A stretch of DNA of 64,000 bases from Linanthus parryae. Taxonomy: Eukaryota > Streptophyta > Magnoliopsida > Ericales > Polemoniaceae. Location of the stretch: contig JALGPY010000001.1 in the NCBI GenBank assembly GCA_023055425.1, positions 29,997,001 to 30,061,000 of the forward strand. The letters are read 5' to 3'. A program made the translations under genes and the position numbers. The notes beneath the pieces are model-generated. The model had not been told where the DNA came from and did not search any database. It saw nothing but the letters and a program-made list of their open reading frames with translations. The stretch's first letter is position 1. Each line of letters begins with the position of its first letter. This document shows positions 1 through 10,600 of this stretch, in pieces.

Positions 1-189
1 TGACCAAGTACCATTTATTTTCTGTATGGTATTGGGATGGACAAAAAAGAGTTGCAATATTACTGAATTTGATAAGGGGTTCGGCTACCATATACCTGCT
101 ATCGGGTATCTGCTAAAAGAATTTAAACATCGCCTACGAATATGTAAGTTAATGTAGCAATCCTTCGTCCCTGAGTCCCAACAGCAGTG

Positions 190-640
190 TACCACTCTGT
201 CAAATAAGTATTTTGAGAATGCTCCAATGGCGTATTTTAAGGAGCCATTGACCATGAGAGATCTTCCAGCTACTACAAAGATCAACTATTTTACTCCAAA
301 GAACTGCAAACCTTGGATCTAACAATTTGCTTAAATATATCAATGAAATCTCCCAATTTCCAATGTTTATTGATCAAATTACATTCGCATGCCTACTTTA
401 TCGGTTACTCAACATCATCCAAGTCATATTATATATACTTCAACTGTCTTCAAAATTACTCAGTCTATGCTCTCAAAGAACCAGATGACCACACTCAGAC
501 CCCTAGGTCCTTGGTGTCCCAAGGTATGATGCTAAACCATTTGATCTAATATTCATTAGGAACTTTTTTGTTCAATCCCAATCTCAAAGGTATGATTCTA
601 AACCATTTGATCTAGTATTCATTAGGAAATTTTTTGTTCA
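190..640. repeat. Dispersed imperfect direct repeat, copy 1
   Basis: This stretch is about 85-90% alike by eye to 3530-3876 plus 4237-4276. Shared landmarks are CCATGAGAGATCT, CTTGGATCTAACAA, GCCTACTTTATCGGTTACTC and TTGGTGTCCCAAGGTATGAT. It encodes no protein I recognise. The identity of the repeat family is unknown; it could be part of a decayed transposon present twice within 4 kb. Confidence 0.8.
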
Positions 641-652
641 ATCCCAATCCCA
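521..652. repeat. Tandem duplication of a 66-bp unit
   Basis: Two adjacent units each begin AAGGTATGAT and contain CTAAACCATTTGATCTA and TTGTTCAATCCCAATC. They differ at a handful of bases. The unit is the right end of the dispersed repeat that starts near base 190; the second copy of that repeat (3530 onward) has only one such unit. Confidence 0.85.
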
Positions 653-1205
653 TGGTGTCATATCCAAACTAGAAAAGGTGAAAGTGTCTTTGTGTCAAAA
701 CTAAGGGGTCAAATTGTCTTCTACCACTAATTTGATCTCCACCAAGCAACTATAACTTCTGAGAAAATGATCCATGTCAAAATTATGGGGAAGACATTGT
801 TCATCTACTTCGTTATATGCATTTTCATCTGTTGAGGTTGGGATAAGAGCACAACCTGATTACAGGTAGACGTCCATGTAGCAGATTGAGAGGGGCACCA
901 GCTTGCCCAGATCATGCTCTTGGTCACTTGGTGTCTAGACACCTGACTTTGGTGAAAAGCTTAACACTGATTTTTGGAGAATTTTAATGCTAAATTGTGT
1001 TACATAGACACGGAGCTTTGATGATGTTAATGGATAAAAACTACGTTGAAATCTCACTATGATGAGCGTAGTCATGTTTGTGTGGAGCTCACGACCTTTA
1101 CAATCTTTGGATGCACCTAAACAATAGCATGAAACTATGAATCAAGAAAAGAATCAAATCCATTTACACCTTCAACTAACACACATTTGCAAAAGTTAAA
1201 GAAAG
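653..1205. other. Non-coding stretch
   Basis: I see no supported gene, RNA or mobile element here. Open frames are short and lack plant-gene codon structure. The first 189 bases of the window are likewise empty. Confidence 0.6.
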
Positions 1206-1271
<66 letters not shown>

Positions 1272-1278
1272 TTAATAT

Positions 1279-1327
<49 letters not shown>

Positions 1328-1333
1328 AATAAT
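1206..1333. repeat. (AAT)n-(ATT)n self-complementary microsatellite
   Basis: About 20 AAT units run into a short mixed ATT/AAT centre and then about 15 ATT units, so the two arms are reverse complements and could fold into one long hairpin. It creates a spurious Asn/Ile-run open frame on the plus strand. Confidence 0.95.
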
Positions 1334-1513
1334 TTGATCTCAACCGCTCAGAAAATTTCTGCCCCAAATCTCATTCACATCTCTACCAATTCACCCTCCA
1401 TCACTCACCACCTGCTGCAACCAAAACAACACAGGCAGAAACAGAGAGAGATCGGCTAATACCACCTGTGAAATATTTGCTATTATTTGCATCAAGGTCT
1501 CTTAATTGCATGT

Positions 1514-2191
1514 TCACTCCATGTGGTTCGGAGGCAGGAGCTCTAGGACAAGACCCTTTTCTTTTACCTTTTGGTGTGTGTTTCCACCCGTTGACGTGAA
1601 AAATGAGCAGTTGAGAGAGCCAGCTTCTACCTTTTCGCGCCTGAGCACTTCAGCATTTGTGGGAAGATGAATATTGGGTTTTGGAGAATTCTGGTACTGA
1701 AATGAGGTAGTGCCTACACATTGGGGTACAAGTGAACGTGGTCTAACCAAACCAGGACTGCCCTGAAAAGCCACATCAGGATTGTGAGCCTTCTCGGAGC
1801 CAACATGGGAGGACTTTTTAAGACCCAAAAGCTCCTTCCACTTGTTGGAGACCTTGGGAGGCCTAAGGGAGAAGCCATTACTACTACCCTCTTCATCTTC
1901 ATCAACATCTGCTACAAGCAGCTCTTGTCTGAGGGTAGTAATGGACTTTTGAGAGTCCTTGGAGGGCAACAACCCACCCCTGAAGAACAACTCATCAGCA
2001 GCCATCATAGAGTTGTTGCTCACTGAGAATTCGAAATCAGAAGATGGTGATGATGATTGAGCTTCGTTGGGCTTACTGTCATGGTTATGATGATTGGACT
2101 CCACAAAGCCATTGGAGAATGAGATTCTTGGGCTCATTGGAACAGAGTTTTTTGCAGAAGAGGAAGAACAGTACGGTTCTAAGCATGCCAT
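1514..2191 (-). CDS. Intronless 225-aa plant protein, DUF1645- or kinase-regulator-like
   Basis: This is a single-exon frame of 225 codons. The ATG at 2191 sits just downstream of a GA-rich leader, which is common in plant 5' UTRs. The protein is Ser-rich and looks disordered. It has a short basic/Ser N-terminus (PMSPRISFSNGF), then SDFEFSV followed by MMAADELFFRGGLLP near residues 60-75, an acidic DVDEDEEGSS patch near 95, and a basic NKWKELLGLKKSS segment near 117-130. The FEF...ADELFF-G-LLP pattern followed by a W-(K/R)-LLGLKK box recalls DUF1645 proteins and membrane-associated kinase regulators, which also have few introns and similar length. Family assignment is from memory and uncertain; molecular function is unknown. 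No transmembrane or signal sequence is visible. Confidence 0.7.
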   Translation of the reverse strand: MACLEPYCSSSSAKNSVPMSPRISFSNGFVESNHHNHDSKPNEAQSSSPSSDFEFSVSNNSMMAADELFFRGGLLPSKDSQKSITTLRQELLVADVDEDEEGSSNGFSLRPPKVSNKWKELLGLKKSSHVGSEKAHNPDVAFQGSPGLVRPRSLVPQCVGTTSFQYQNSPKPNIHLPTNAEVLRREKVEAGSLNCSFFTSTGGNTHQKVKEKGLVLELLPPNHME

Positions 2192-2216
2192 TAGGAACTC
2201 AAGAGATACTGCATTA

Positions 2217-2243
2217 AGAGAGAGAGAGAGAGAGAGAGAGAGA
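2217..2243. repeat. (GA)n in the leader of the 1514-2191 gene
   Basis: An uninterrupted AG dinucleotide run lies about 26-52 bp upstream of the start codon. Read in the sense of the gene it is a CT run, typical of plant 5' untranslated leaders. Confidence 0.9.
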
Positions 2244-2429
2244 TCTTGGAAGAAAGGGGGGACCCTAGAGGAGTTGGCACTGTTTCAACCAACAGAGTAG
2301 AGGTACGCCTTAATTTCAGAGGGGTGGGGGGATCTTTAATGGAGCATGTACTAGTAGTACAAGTAGTTAGGTCTTCTCTTATCATTTCCTTTTGTTTTGG
2401 AAGGGTACATCTCACGTTACATGCCATGA

Positions 2430-3529
2430 GGGGATGTATATTGTCGAATGTGGTAGTTAGAATTTAACGGCACTCTTGTAGCATCCCCAACAACACTCTT
2501 GTATGGCTCTGCTCTCCAAGAGCTTTGTTTGCTGGGGCACCCTCCTAAACATCATGTCAATTCAGCACTGAACATCTGAAAATCATTATTCACGTTTTTA
2601 CCAACTCTGCTGTGTTTATGGACAAATTGCCACACAACACTCTATTCAAACTGTCTCAGTGCCCCCTCTCCCTCTATTTTACCACATAAGCATCCATGAC
2701 GCTAAAAAAATTATTGCCCCTCTTACCACTGTACCACGAGTATCTGCAACGTTAAATTGTCGCTAGTTGCGCACCCAAAAACACAAGGGCCACTTGGTTC
2801 TTGCTCCCATAACATATGATAATTGCCTAAAAGAAGCTCTATTATTCCCAAATCAATCACAAGTAGCTTTTTTACACATCAACGCAATAACTTGTGGCAT
2901 GCTACAGTTTTGTAGTCATCTATATCACAAGTGTTGCATCTTCACCGATCCTCTAAAGTTCCCTAAGAAAAGTCATTTTGAAACCGTAAGGCACGAACCG
3001 GGAATAAGAGAAGTGCAGAAATCAGATTATGGACCAAGCCTCGACATGGATGATGCACCTAAAGTGTTTGTGCAACATGAGATAACCTATGAAACTGTGA
3101 AATGCAGTCTTAATTATTCCATGCATACTGCCTCCGTCCACAAATTAGAGTCATATTTCCAATTTAGAATGTTAAAAAACTTGTATTTTTCCTTGTTAGT
3201 AGCTGTATTCTTAAGTTTGACCTCAGAAAGTAACTACAGTATGTTATAAGTGTAAAAAAAGGTAGGGACAAAACAGTAATTAATAGCTCAAATAGTTAGT
3301 TGCAGCGCAATCATTACATGTTCCCTTAACTCGGTAGGAGACAATTTAATCGGGTAATTTCTTGGTCAGAAGACATTTGGAGTTGGATTTATCTGGTTCA
3401 AATAGACCACGTGACAAAAGAAGACTCGTGAGTTTGAATCCAGGTACCCTTCATTTTAATGGGGGTGCGTTGCCCCAAATTTTAACCCAGCACCTGGGTA
3501 CCTGCTGTGATGACTTCATTTTAATAGGG
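2430..3529. other. Non-coding stretch
   Basis: A 160-codon open frame at 2767-3249 (plus) has no ATG at its start, no recognisable domain and AT-rich composition, so I do not call it a gene. Around 3361-3450 a motif GAGTTTGAATCC resembles a Pol III B box, but no convincing A box precedes it. Confidence 0.55.
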
Positions 3530-4276
3530 GTGCCACTCTGTGAAATACGTGGTTTGAGAACGCTTCAATGGTCGAATTTAAGAAGCTATTCACCATGAGA
3601 GATCTCCAGCTACAACAAGGATCCATTATTTTACTCCAATTCAGCAAACCTTGGATCTAACAAGTTGCTTAATATATCAATGTAATCTCCCCATTTCCAA
3701 TGTTTATTGTTCAAATTACCTTCACATGCCTACTTTATCGGTTACTCAACATCATCCAGGTCATGTCATATACTTCGACTGTCTTCAGAATTACTCAATC
3801 TAGCCAGCTCCCAAAGAACGAAATGACCAGATTCACACCCCTAAGGTCTTGGTGTCCCAAGGTATGATGTTAAACCTAAATTACCGGGAACGTGGATCGT
3901 TCAGGTTCGTGCAACGGGAACGGGACCGCGGAACGCCATACCCTAGGGAATTCGGTACGCCAAGGGTAGGCTTCTTTCGATACCTTTAAAGGAGTTTTAC
4001 CATTTTGCGCATATCATAAATTATAAAACTGCTCAATATATGCAATATCTAAATGTCAAATACTCTAAAAATAGATTTTACTTAACATATCTAAATATAA
4101 TTTTCCCTTTTACATAGATACTTTAGGTGAAAATAGTGAACCAAACTAGGATCGCCAAATTAAGCGATCTGGATCGCTGGTGTTCCGCGTTTCAGATCGC
4201 TTGTGCGAGTGAATTGTGTCAACACTGTGTTAAACCATTTAATCTAGTATTTATTAGGAAATTTTTCGTCCAAGAC
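3530..4276. repeat. Dispersed imperfect direct repeat, copy 2 (interrupted)
   Basis: This copy matches 190-640 in order and orientation, but the match is split between 3876 and 4237 by an inserted 351-bp segment. The rejoined flanks read GGTATGATGTTAAACC then ATTTAATCTAGTATT, parallel to copy 1. Confidence 0.8.
3877..4227. mobile_element. 351-bp insertion flanked by a 9-bp duplication
   Basis: The segment interrupts the dispersed repeat exactly between two copies of TGTTAAACC (3868-3876 and 4228-4236). A 9-bp target duplication suits a Mutator-type transposase. I do not see clear terminal inverted repeats: the left end begins TAAATTACCGGG and the right end finishes TCAACACTG. GC-rich segments near both ends (GAACGGGACCGCGGAACGCC, GATCGCTGGTGTTCCGCG) flank an AT-rich core. 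The insertion itself is well supported; the class is inferred. Confidence 0.7.
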
Positions 4277-4635
4277 TAGCTTTACTAAAACGAGATCATA
4301 AACGTGCACATTTAATTTCTAACTTGAATAAGGGAAACATATGTCCTATTTCAATATTTCCTTCACACCAATTCTGCAAACTGATGCCAACACAGAATGG
4401 AGCACATTGTACAATTCAACCTTGAAGCCAAGTCACAAATCTTGCACATTATAATAAAAGGTTTAATCTCATACCGAGGAGTGGGGATTATAGTTTCTTA
4501 TGCAAACTTGTTATTGGTAATCTAACCTAAACTTCGCTTCTCATTCAAAAAGGTCATTCCTTCACCTGATAGGTATCCATCCCCCTTTCCACCTTGTTGC
4601 CCACAATTCCTCAATTCTCTCAGTTCTTCCAGAAA
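4277..4635. other. Upstream region of the PLAC8-type gene
   Basis: This 359-bp stretch presumably holds the promoter and leader of the plus-strand gene that follows. A pyrimidine-rich leader (TCCATCCCCCTTTCCACC) precedes the start codon. I could not pick a convincing TATA box. Confidence 0.4.
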
Positions 4636-5825
4636 ATGTATCCTTCATCTCAAGACAACACCAAGTATGCACCATACCCACCTCCCTCTGCAAACATTCC
4701 TCCTCCAATGCTACATTACCCATCCTCCTATGCAACTTCCGGCATCCACCTCCACCACCCTTCCGCCGCAACCACCCACCAGTGGTCAACAGGCCTCTGC
4801 CACTGCTTCGACGATCCTGCTAACGCCTTCATTACATGCTTTTGTCCGTGCATCACCTTTGGACAAATAGCTGAGATTGTGAACCAAGGCTCAACATGTA
4901 AGCTTGGAAAAGTCATATATTTTGTGGGATAATTACACTAAACCTACCTGCAAGCTGTATTTTGAGACTCAAAGACCCCCTACACATTCAATTTCCCACT
5001 ACAACCCCCTGCAATATACATCTGTGGGACACTTCAACCCCAAATTGACAACGGGGGTTAAATTTCTAACGGAAATTCATCACCTGCTATTCATGTGCTA
5101 GCTCTATAGATGAAGAAAAGGCAACTTCAAGGACCATCACGTGATTAGCATGTGGTCAATTTCTGTTAGAAATTTAATCCCCGTTGTCAAATGGGGGTTG
5201 TGTCCCACGGATGTATATTGCAGGGGTTGTAGTGGGACATTGAAAGTGCAGAGGATTGTGTCCTAAAATGCATTTTGCATATAGATTTAGTGTCTATTAC
5301 CCATATTTTGTAGGTTTTGCTTTCATTTCTTCTTTGTTTCACTTTGGGTGGGTTGGGTTAAAATATTGGTGAATTTCTGCAGCATGTTCAGCCAGTGGTG
5401 CTATATATGGGCTCTTGCTGCTGACATTTATGCCCTGCTTGTACTCGTGCTTTTATCGGTCAAGATTGAGAGGACAGTATGATTTGGAGGAAGGGCCTTG
5501 TGTTGATTGCTTGGTTCACTTCTTTTGTGAATTTTGTGCACTGTGTCAAGAACACAGGGAGCTTAAGAATCATGGGTTTGACATGGGGATAGGTAAGAAA
5601 CTAACATATTCCTAAAAGTTACTGAAAATTGCTATTTGTTACTATTTAGTATGAATATATGTTTGTGATACTTCTCCAAGTGTGATTGATGTTTTGTCGA
5701 TGGATTCAATCATTACATATTCACTTTTTCCATTTTTTTTTTCTGATGAAGGTTGGCAAGCTAACATGGACAGGCGAAGCAGAGGAATTACAGTAGCACC
5801 AATGGTGGGAGGCATGACCAGATGA
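4636..5825 (+). CDS. PLAC8 / PCR-type (plant cadmium resistance) membrane protein
   Basis: Three exons (4636-4897, 5383-5592, 5752-5825) join in frame to 181 codons. Both introns are GT-AG and start in phase 1. The first 50 residues are Pro/Tyr/Ser-rich. The PLAC8 domain follows with CFCPC at 68-72 then [10 protein letters not shown], a hydrophobic segment near 93-111 ([19 protein letters not shown]), and the conserved [20 protein letters not shown] block. The end WQANM...APMVGGM is characteristic of PCR proteins. Family members are plasma-membrane proteins linked to Cd/Zn efflux, Ca transport or cell-number control (FW2.2). Length and exon plan fit the family (about 150-190 aa). The gene converges on the minus-strand gene ending at 6159. 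Intron 1 carries a MITE. All key Cys residues are present, so the gene looks functional. Confidence 0.93.
4935..5293. mobile_element. MITE inside intron 1 of the PLAC8-type gene
   Basis: The left 110 bp and right 110 bp are imperfect inverted repeats: the left contains CCCACTACAACCCCCTGCA, ATATACATCTGTGGGAC and AACGGGGGTTAAATTTCTAACG; the right has their complements, with one C fewer in the poly-C run. Termini read ACACTAAACCTA and TAGATTTAGTGT. I find no clear target duplication, so the superfamily is open. Confidence 0.8.
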
Positions 5826-6158
5826 AACAAGAGCCCGAACATGATCTTAAACTTGATCTACCTATCATTATAAGCTTTCTGGAATGTATTACCATTTTGT
5901 TTCCTCGGGTAGTTATTGATTTATGAGAAGACCAAATTAGTTAGATCAGGCCTGGGAAGTGAACAAAAATTATTTAATAATTGATTACGACTTGTAAAGA
6001 ACTAGGCTTCACGACTTAAAATCAAAAGCTAGGAGTTAAATATCAAAAAATGTGTAGTCACATGATTCTCTAGTTCCACAGCATGATTACCTTATTGATT
6101 GATTACAATTGAGAATTTTCTCCTACTGTGTTTCCCATCTTTCCAGAATTCATCGTAT
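5826..6158. other. Intergenic stretch between convergent genes
   Basis: The PLAC8-type gene (plus) and the helicase-like gene (minus) end tail to tail 333 bp apart. The stretch holds both 3' untranslated regions and nothing else that I can recognise. Confidence 0.6.
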
Positions 6159-7621
6159 TCAGAACATTTCGAAGATCTGCAGCAATGTAAAGAATAATTC
6201 AGCTTTCCAACTCTATCAGATGCACAGAGACGTGTAGGAAGGTCAAAAACTTACGTCTATGGGCATTTCTGCAATGACAAGATTGCTGCTTTCCTCGATG
6301 CTTTTTAAGGTCACTACCTCGCCTCCAACGACAATGTTAATCACAATCCCATCTGCATTTGGATTCACAATCATGTTATAAGAAAAGAATATCGTGAATT
6401 CTGTATCCAAGAAGTATTATTACAAATAAAATACAGAACCTGCTGCTAAGCAAGCTGCCGTGCGCCTAGTATATGTTTCCTGTACAAAGGAAGATGGCAA
6501 AGTTATACAAAATTCAAGATCTTTTCATAGAAGGTTCGTGCCCATGATAACAAATTTGAAAATGCGCGTGCATGCATATCTGCCCCCAAGTACGTCTAGA
6601 TAGATTTCTGAATCAATGCTCAAGAAACATCCGAAACAGCTGTAGACAGTGTTCGTATTCAACAGGAACTCAAATCAAGAAAACTGGGATGAACATTTTT
6701 GTCTTCAAAAATCAGAAAATATATGTTATTGTAGGCAAGAACTTGTCAGAAAAGATACGTTCTTTTGTATTTCAGAGTAACTGTAAAAAAAGGGTGTATT
6801 TCAGAGTAACTGTAATAAAAATACAGGATATATACACACGCACACACACACCGATATTGAAATATACAGAGCGAATACGACTGATGAGAGCATCCCGTAT
6901 AAATTCAGGTAGGTTGCAAAAGTAGAACAACTCACTCTTCAGTTCTTAAATATCTTGTTCAATCGCTAGTGCAAAAAAATTTAGTGTATCTGATACACTA
7001 TTTCCCTTGATTCAAAAAGTCAAAGTTGAGTCCTTAAGCACATACTTAATTCATAAAGATATCACGCATCCGCATATCTGCGAACCAGTATTGCCATCAT
7101 CACCAATTTTGACAAACTTAAGTGGATTCTCTCAACAAGCAAGGTAATATCAAACCACAACGATTTTATTGATTGCAACAGACTATTTAAGAACAGGGAT
7201 GAGCACTTGCGTGCTGATAGAAGCCAATGGACGTTTAAACAATAATAAATTATGTGAAACATCACATCTGGTAAGAAGTAAACAGGCTAGGAAGCTGTGT
7301 GGTCTTTTCATGACCTCAGTTGGACATTACGAGATTAAGAGCCGAGAAAGTCACCTACGTCTCCCTTCAAAAAAATGGCTGAACCATTTAGTTTACTGTG
7401 AGACCTTCTTCACATAGCTGAGGAAAATATTAAAAAGTTCAGGGGGGCTAACCGAGGTTTTATAAGAAACTGGACCTACAGTGAAAATCAATCGTCAGAA
7501 CCAAATTCAACGACCACCTACTCTCATGGTACAACCAATCTATGAACCGGTCACTTTTGAAATAAGTCATCTCTGAACAATGCCATTGTACTGGGTAAAA
7601 CAACATTTGCATAAGCATTAA

Positions 7622-7688
<67 letters not shown>

Positions 7689-10600
7689 TACCGTGTCATG
7701 AAGAGTGCTGGTCATTTATCAATGCACAAAAGGTTGAAGCTTATGATTTGGAGGGTGGCTGCAGAGGTACTAACTACTAGATACACCCTTAATTCCAGGT
7801 TTAAAGTGGAAAATATTCGATGTCCCTTGTATGAACCTGAACCTGAACATGAGAACACCTCTTCTTTTACTGTTCTGCGACAAAAAAGTGTGGTTTGCAG
7901 CTGGATGCCTTAGAAAAGAATTGTTACCAAGTTTGTCTATTCAACAATGGCTTAAAAGACTATTCACACCACAGGGTAGAGAAGACATTAGACCTCTGAA
8001 CCTTGAAGTTTTAGTTGCATTAATTTTTAAAAGAAATTGGTGCTGGAGGAACAGAAAAGTGTTTCAATCACAACCCTTGAACCCAGAAGTAGTGACAACA
8101 AAAAGTGGTGGAGACATGGACCTATACAAGGAACGTGTGGAGGCCTTGTCTGTCAAGAAGGACTCATGAGTTAGCCAAACAGGCACTCAAAGAGGGCGTT
8201 ACTGGAATTGTTTCAACCCACAACTTGCCTCAGGAGGTAGCTTCAGAGAAAAAAAAGTATGTACTGTTCGACTGTTTTAACTCAACGAGAAGTCATCAAA
8301 AAAAATTAATTGATCCAAGACAGCCACAGTCTGGCATCGTGTTACACTGCAGAGCTATGCAAAGAGTTTAATGTTTGCATGAAGTAGGTGATCAAACTCT
8401 AAGACTGCTAAGAGATGCATGCCACAATCTTGGTCATCTAAGCTCACAAGCATACAATGTTTTTTTTTTCCTTTTTTTGTTGAACAAATCTACAACGAGA
8501 AGAGTCGTGACTACCTTTTTCGCTGGTAACTCATAATTAATTAGAACTCGAGCAGCTATTGGGGATTCCCCTGAAGCAAGAAGTGGTAAGCAAGCATCAG
8601 TGACCACTATCAAATGAGATTTATGTTCTTCTTTCTCTTCACCATCATCTGCAGTTTGAATAGCAGCAACTTGATTCCACCATATCGTTGCTTGCCGAAA
8701 CTTTTCAAAAACTAGTGCACGCTCTGCTTCTGCTAAGTCACTGTACTGAGGAAGGAAAGCAAAATGTCAAATGAAAAAACTAGAGCTCCGTATATGTTGA
8801 TGTGTCATACTGAACATGATTGAGAAAAAGAATAGGTCCACTTTTAAATTCTTATAATAAATATTTTTCTTTCCTCGAGGTGATTTCGTAAACAAACATG
8901 GATACTACAATGAAGTTTTAACCTGAAACATATTCACATCAAAATAGAGAAGACAGAACAACATTTCATACAACTCAAAGGCCAAAATAATAGGCAGATA
9001 GAAGAAAAGCAAGGTCAGGTATGAGTAACACATACTCTTACAATGCATACAATCTCAAGAAACTCTCAAAACAGGTGCAAAACAAATAGAAGATCTGCAA
9101 CTCAAACCTTCGATAGTATATAATTGAGCTATTCGATATACCAATATAACATCTAGTAATTTCTTGGTAAAAGCCTCCCCCCCCCCCCCCCCCCATTCAC
9201 AAGCAATAGAATTTTCGTCTAAAATCTCATGGCTCATTGCAAGTGATGGTCACTATCACCGGTTGGAAAATTACATCTGAGATAGCATTACTATCCTCAA
9301 ATAGCAAAAGCTCTCGCCCTTCTCCTAGAAATTTGTTGTTCTTTAGCTGCGAATCTGTCTGCATGTAGTTGGTATGGTGGCAAACCAAGGCCATTTTTAA
9401 GTGGATGACTCTATAACTGAATACAGCCTGGTCACTATACTTCTTCATTACCCACTATTTCTTATCCTAGTCCTCTGTTTAATTTATGTAGCTGTGAACT
9501 CAGCACACTTCTTAGAATTGCACCATATCTTGGTTAAGAGCATCTCTTAAGAGTGATATGCCAATATATGCGGCCTCTAAATCTAAGCATTACCAATTCA
9601 TGGCCAGCTTTTCCTCCAAATCATATTTCAAAAAAAAGGGTTAAAGCTCCCACAGTTATTCTTTAGATCATCGATGTAGTGTGTAGCTGGAATAATTTGA
9701 TCTCACAGATAAAATAAATAACAATGATGGAGTGCAAGAAAACCTCAAGAGAAACACACAATAGATGATTCTTTTTATGAGACACTTCGTCAACAAAGAT
9801 CATAAATACAGGGACAGAGCTGTGTGATAGTCAATAGGGGGCATGCACCCCCCCCCCCCCCCTCTGAAGTTGGGCTGCAAGGAAGATTTTGTTATTTGTT
9901 ACTCTAACAACACAAACAAAAAAAGATCTTACACATGCCCCCCCCCCCTCCTCTTTGCCAATGTACCAGCGTAGGATCTTACAACAATGGGTTTACACAC
10001 ACACACATATATATATATATGTGTGTGTGTGTATGTATTTCCATATACATTAGAAGATCATATAATCCTAATATGGCCTACGTCTACCAGGGTTCGAACC
10101 CGGGGCCATGTAAGGGCTTCAAACACTCTACCACTGAGCCAGCACCCATTTGCTATAACAATGGGTACTGATAATTCAAAATGTCTTAACATTTTCCCTT
10201 GAACAAAAAATTTCATGTTACAATCTACTTGGTTTTCTAACTTAAATGACATGTCATAAACAATAATTAGGAAATATTTCATTTGATTTGCGAATTGTAA
10301 AGTGTAGACTAAATATATTAATTCGCTCCACATTAGTGTTGGACAAAATTTATCTGATTCCGTCCCTGCATAAATATATGTAAGGTTGACTTGGCTATCC
10401 ACATAGATGTTTAGACATTCGATAATATACATAACATAAATGTTTTAAATTCAAGGTGAACCATGTGAACGACTATTATTGGTACTATTGAAATTGGTTC
10501 ATAATACTTCCCCTTAAACAATCACCACATGAATGTGTCTCGCTAATACTTCTCAAGTAAAGCACAATGGAATAAAACCTTGAGTGCATTACTCTTCGGG

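Noticed and set aside
1187..1459. 90-codon Asn/Ile-rich frame on the plus strand
   Set aside because: It is the translation of the (AAT)n(ATT)n microsatellite and its AT-rich flank, not a gene.
2767..3249. 160-codon plus-strand frame as a gene
   Set aside because: It has no ATG at its beginning, AT-rich codons and no recognisable motif.
190..4276. The repeats at 190-640 and 3530-4276 as LTRs of one element
   Set aside because: They lack TG...CA ends, a primer binding site and a polypurine tract, and they are too diverged and uneven in length.
10079..10150. A functional tRNA gene
   Set aside because: A and B boxes are present but the acceptor and anticodon arms do not pair convincingly; it is more likely a SINE head.
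9935..10432. Overlapping frames around the CA/TA/TG microsatellite
   Set aside because: They are created by the repeat and the tRNA-like module inside an intron of the helicase-like gene.
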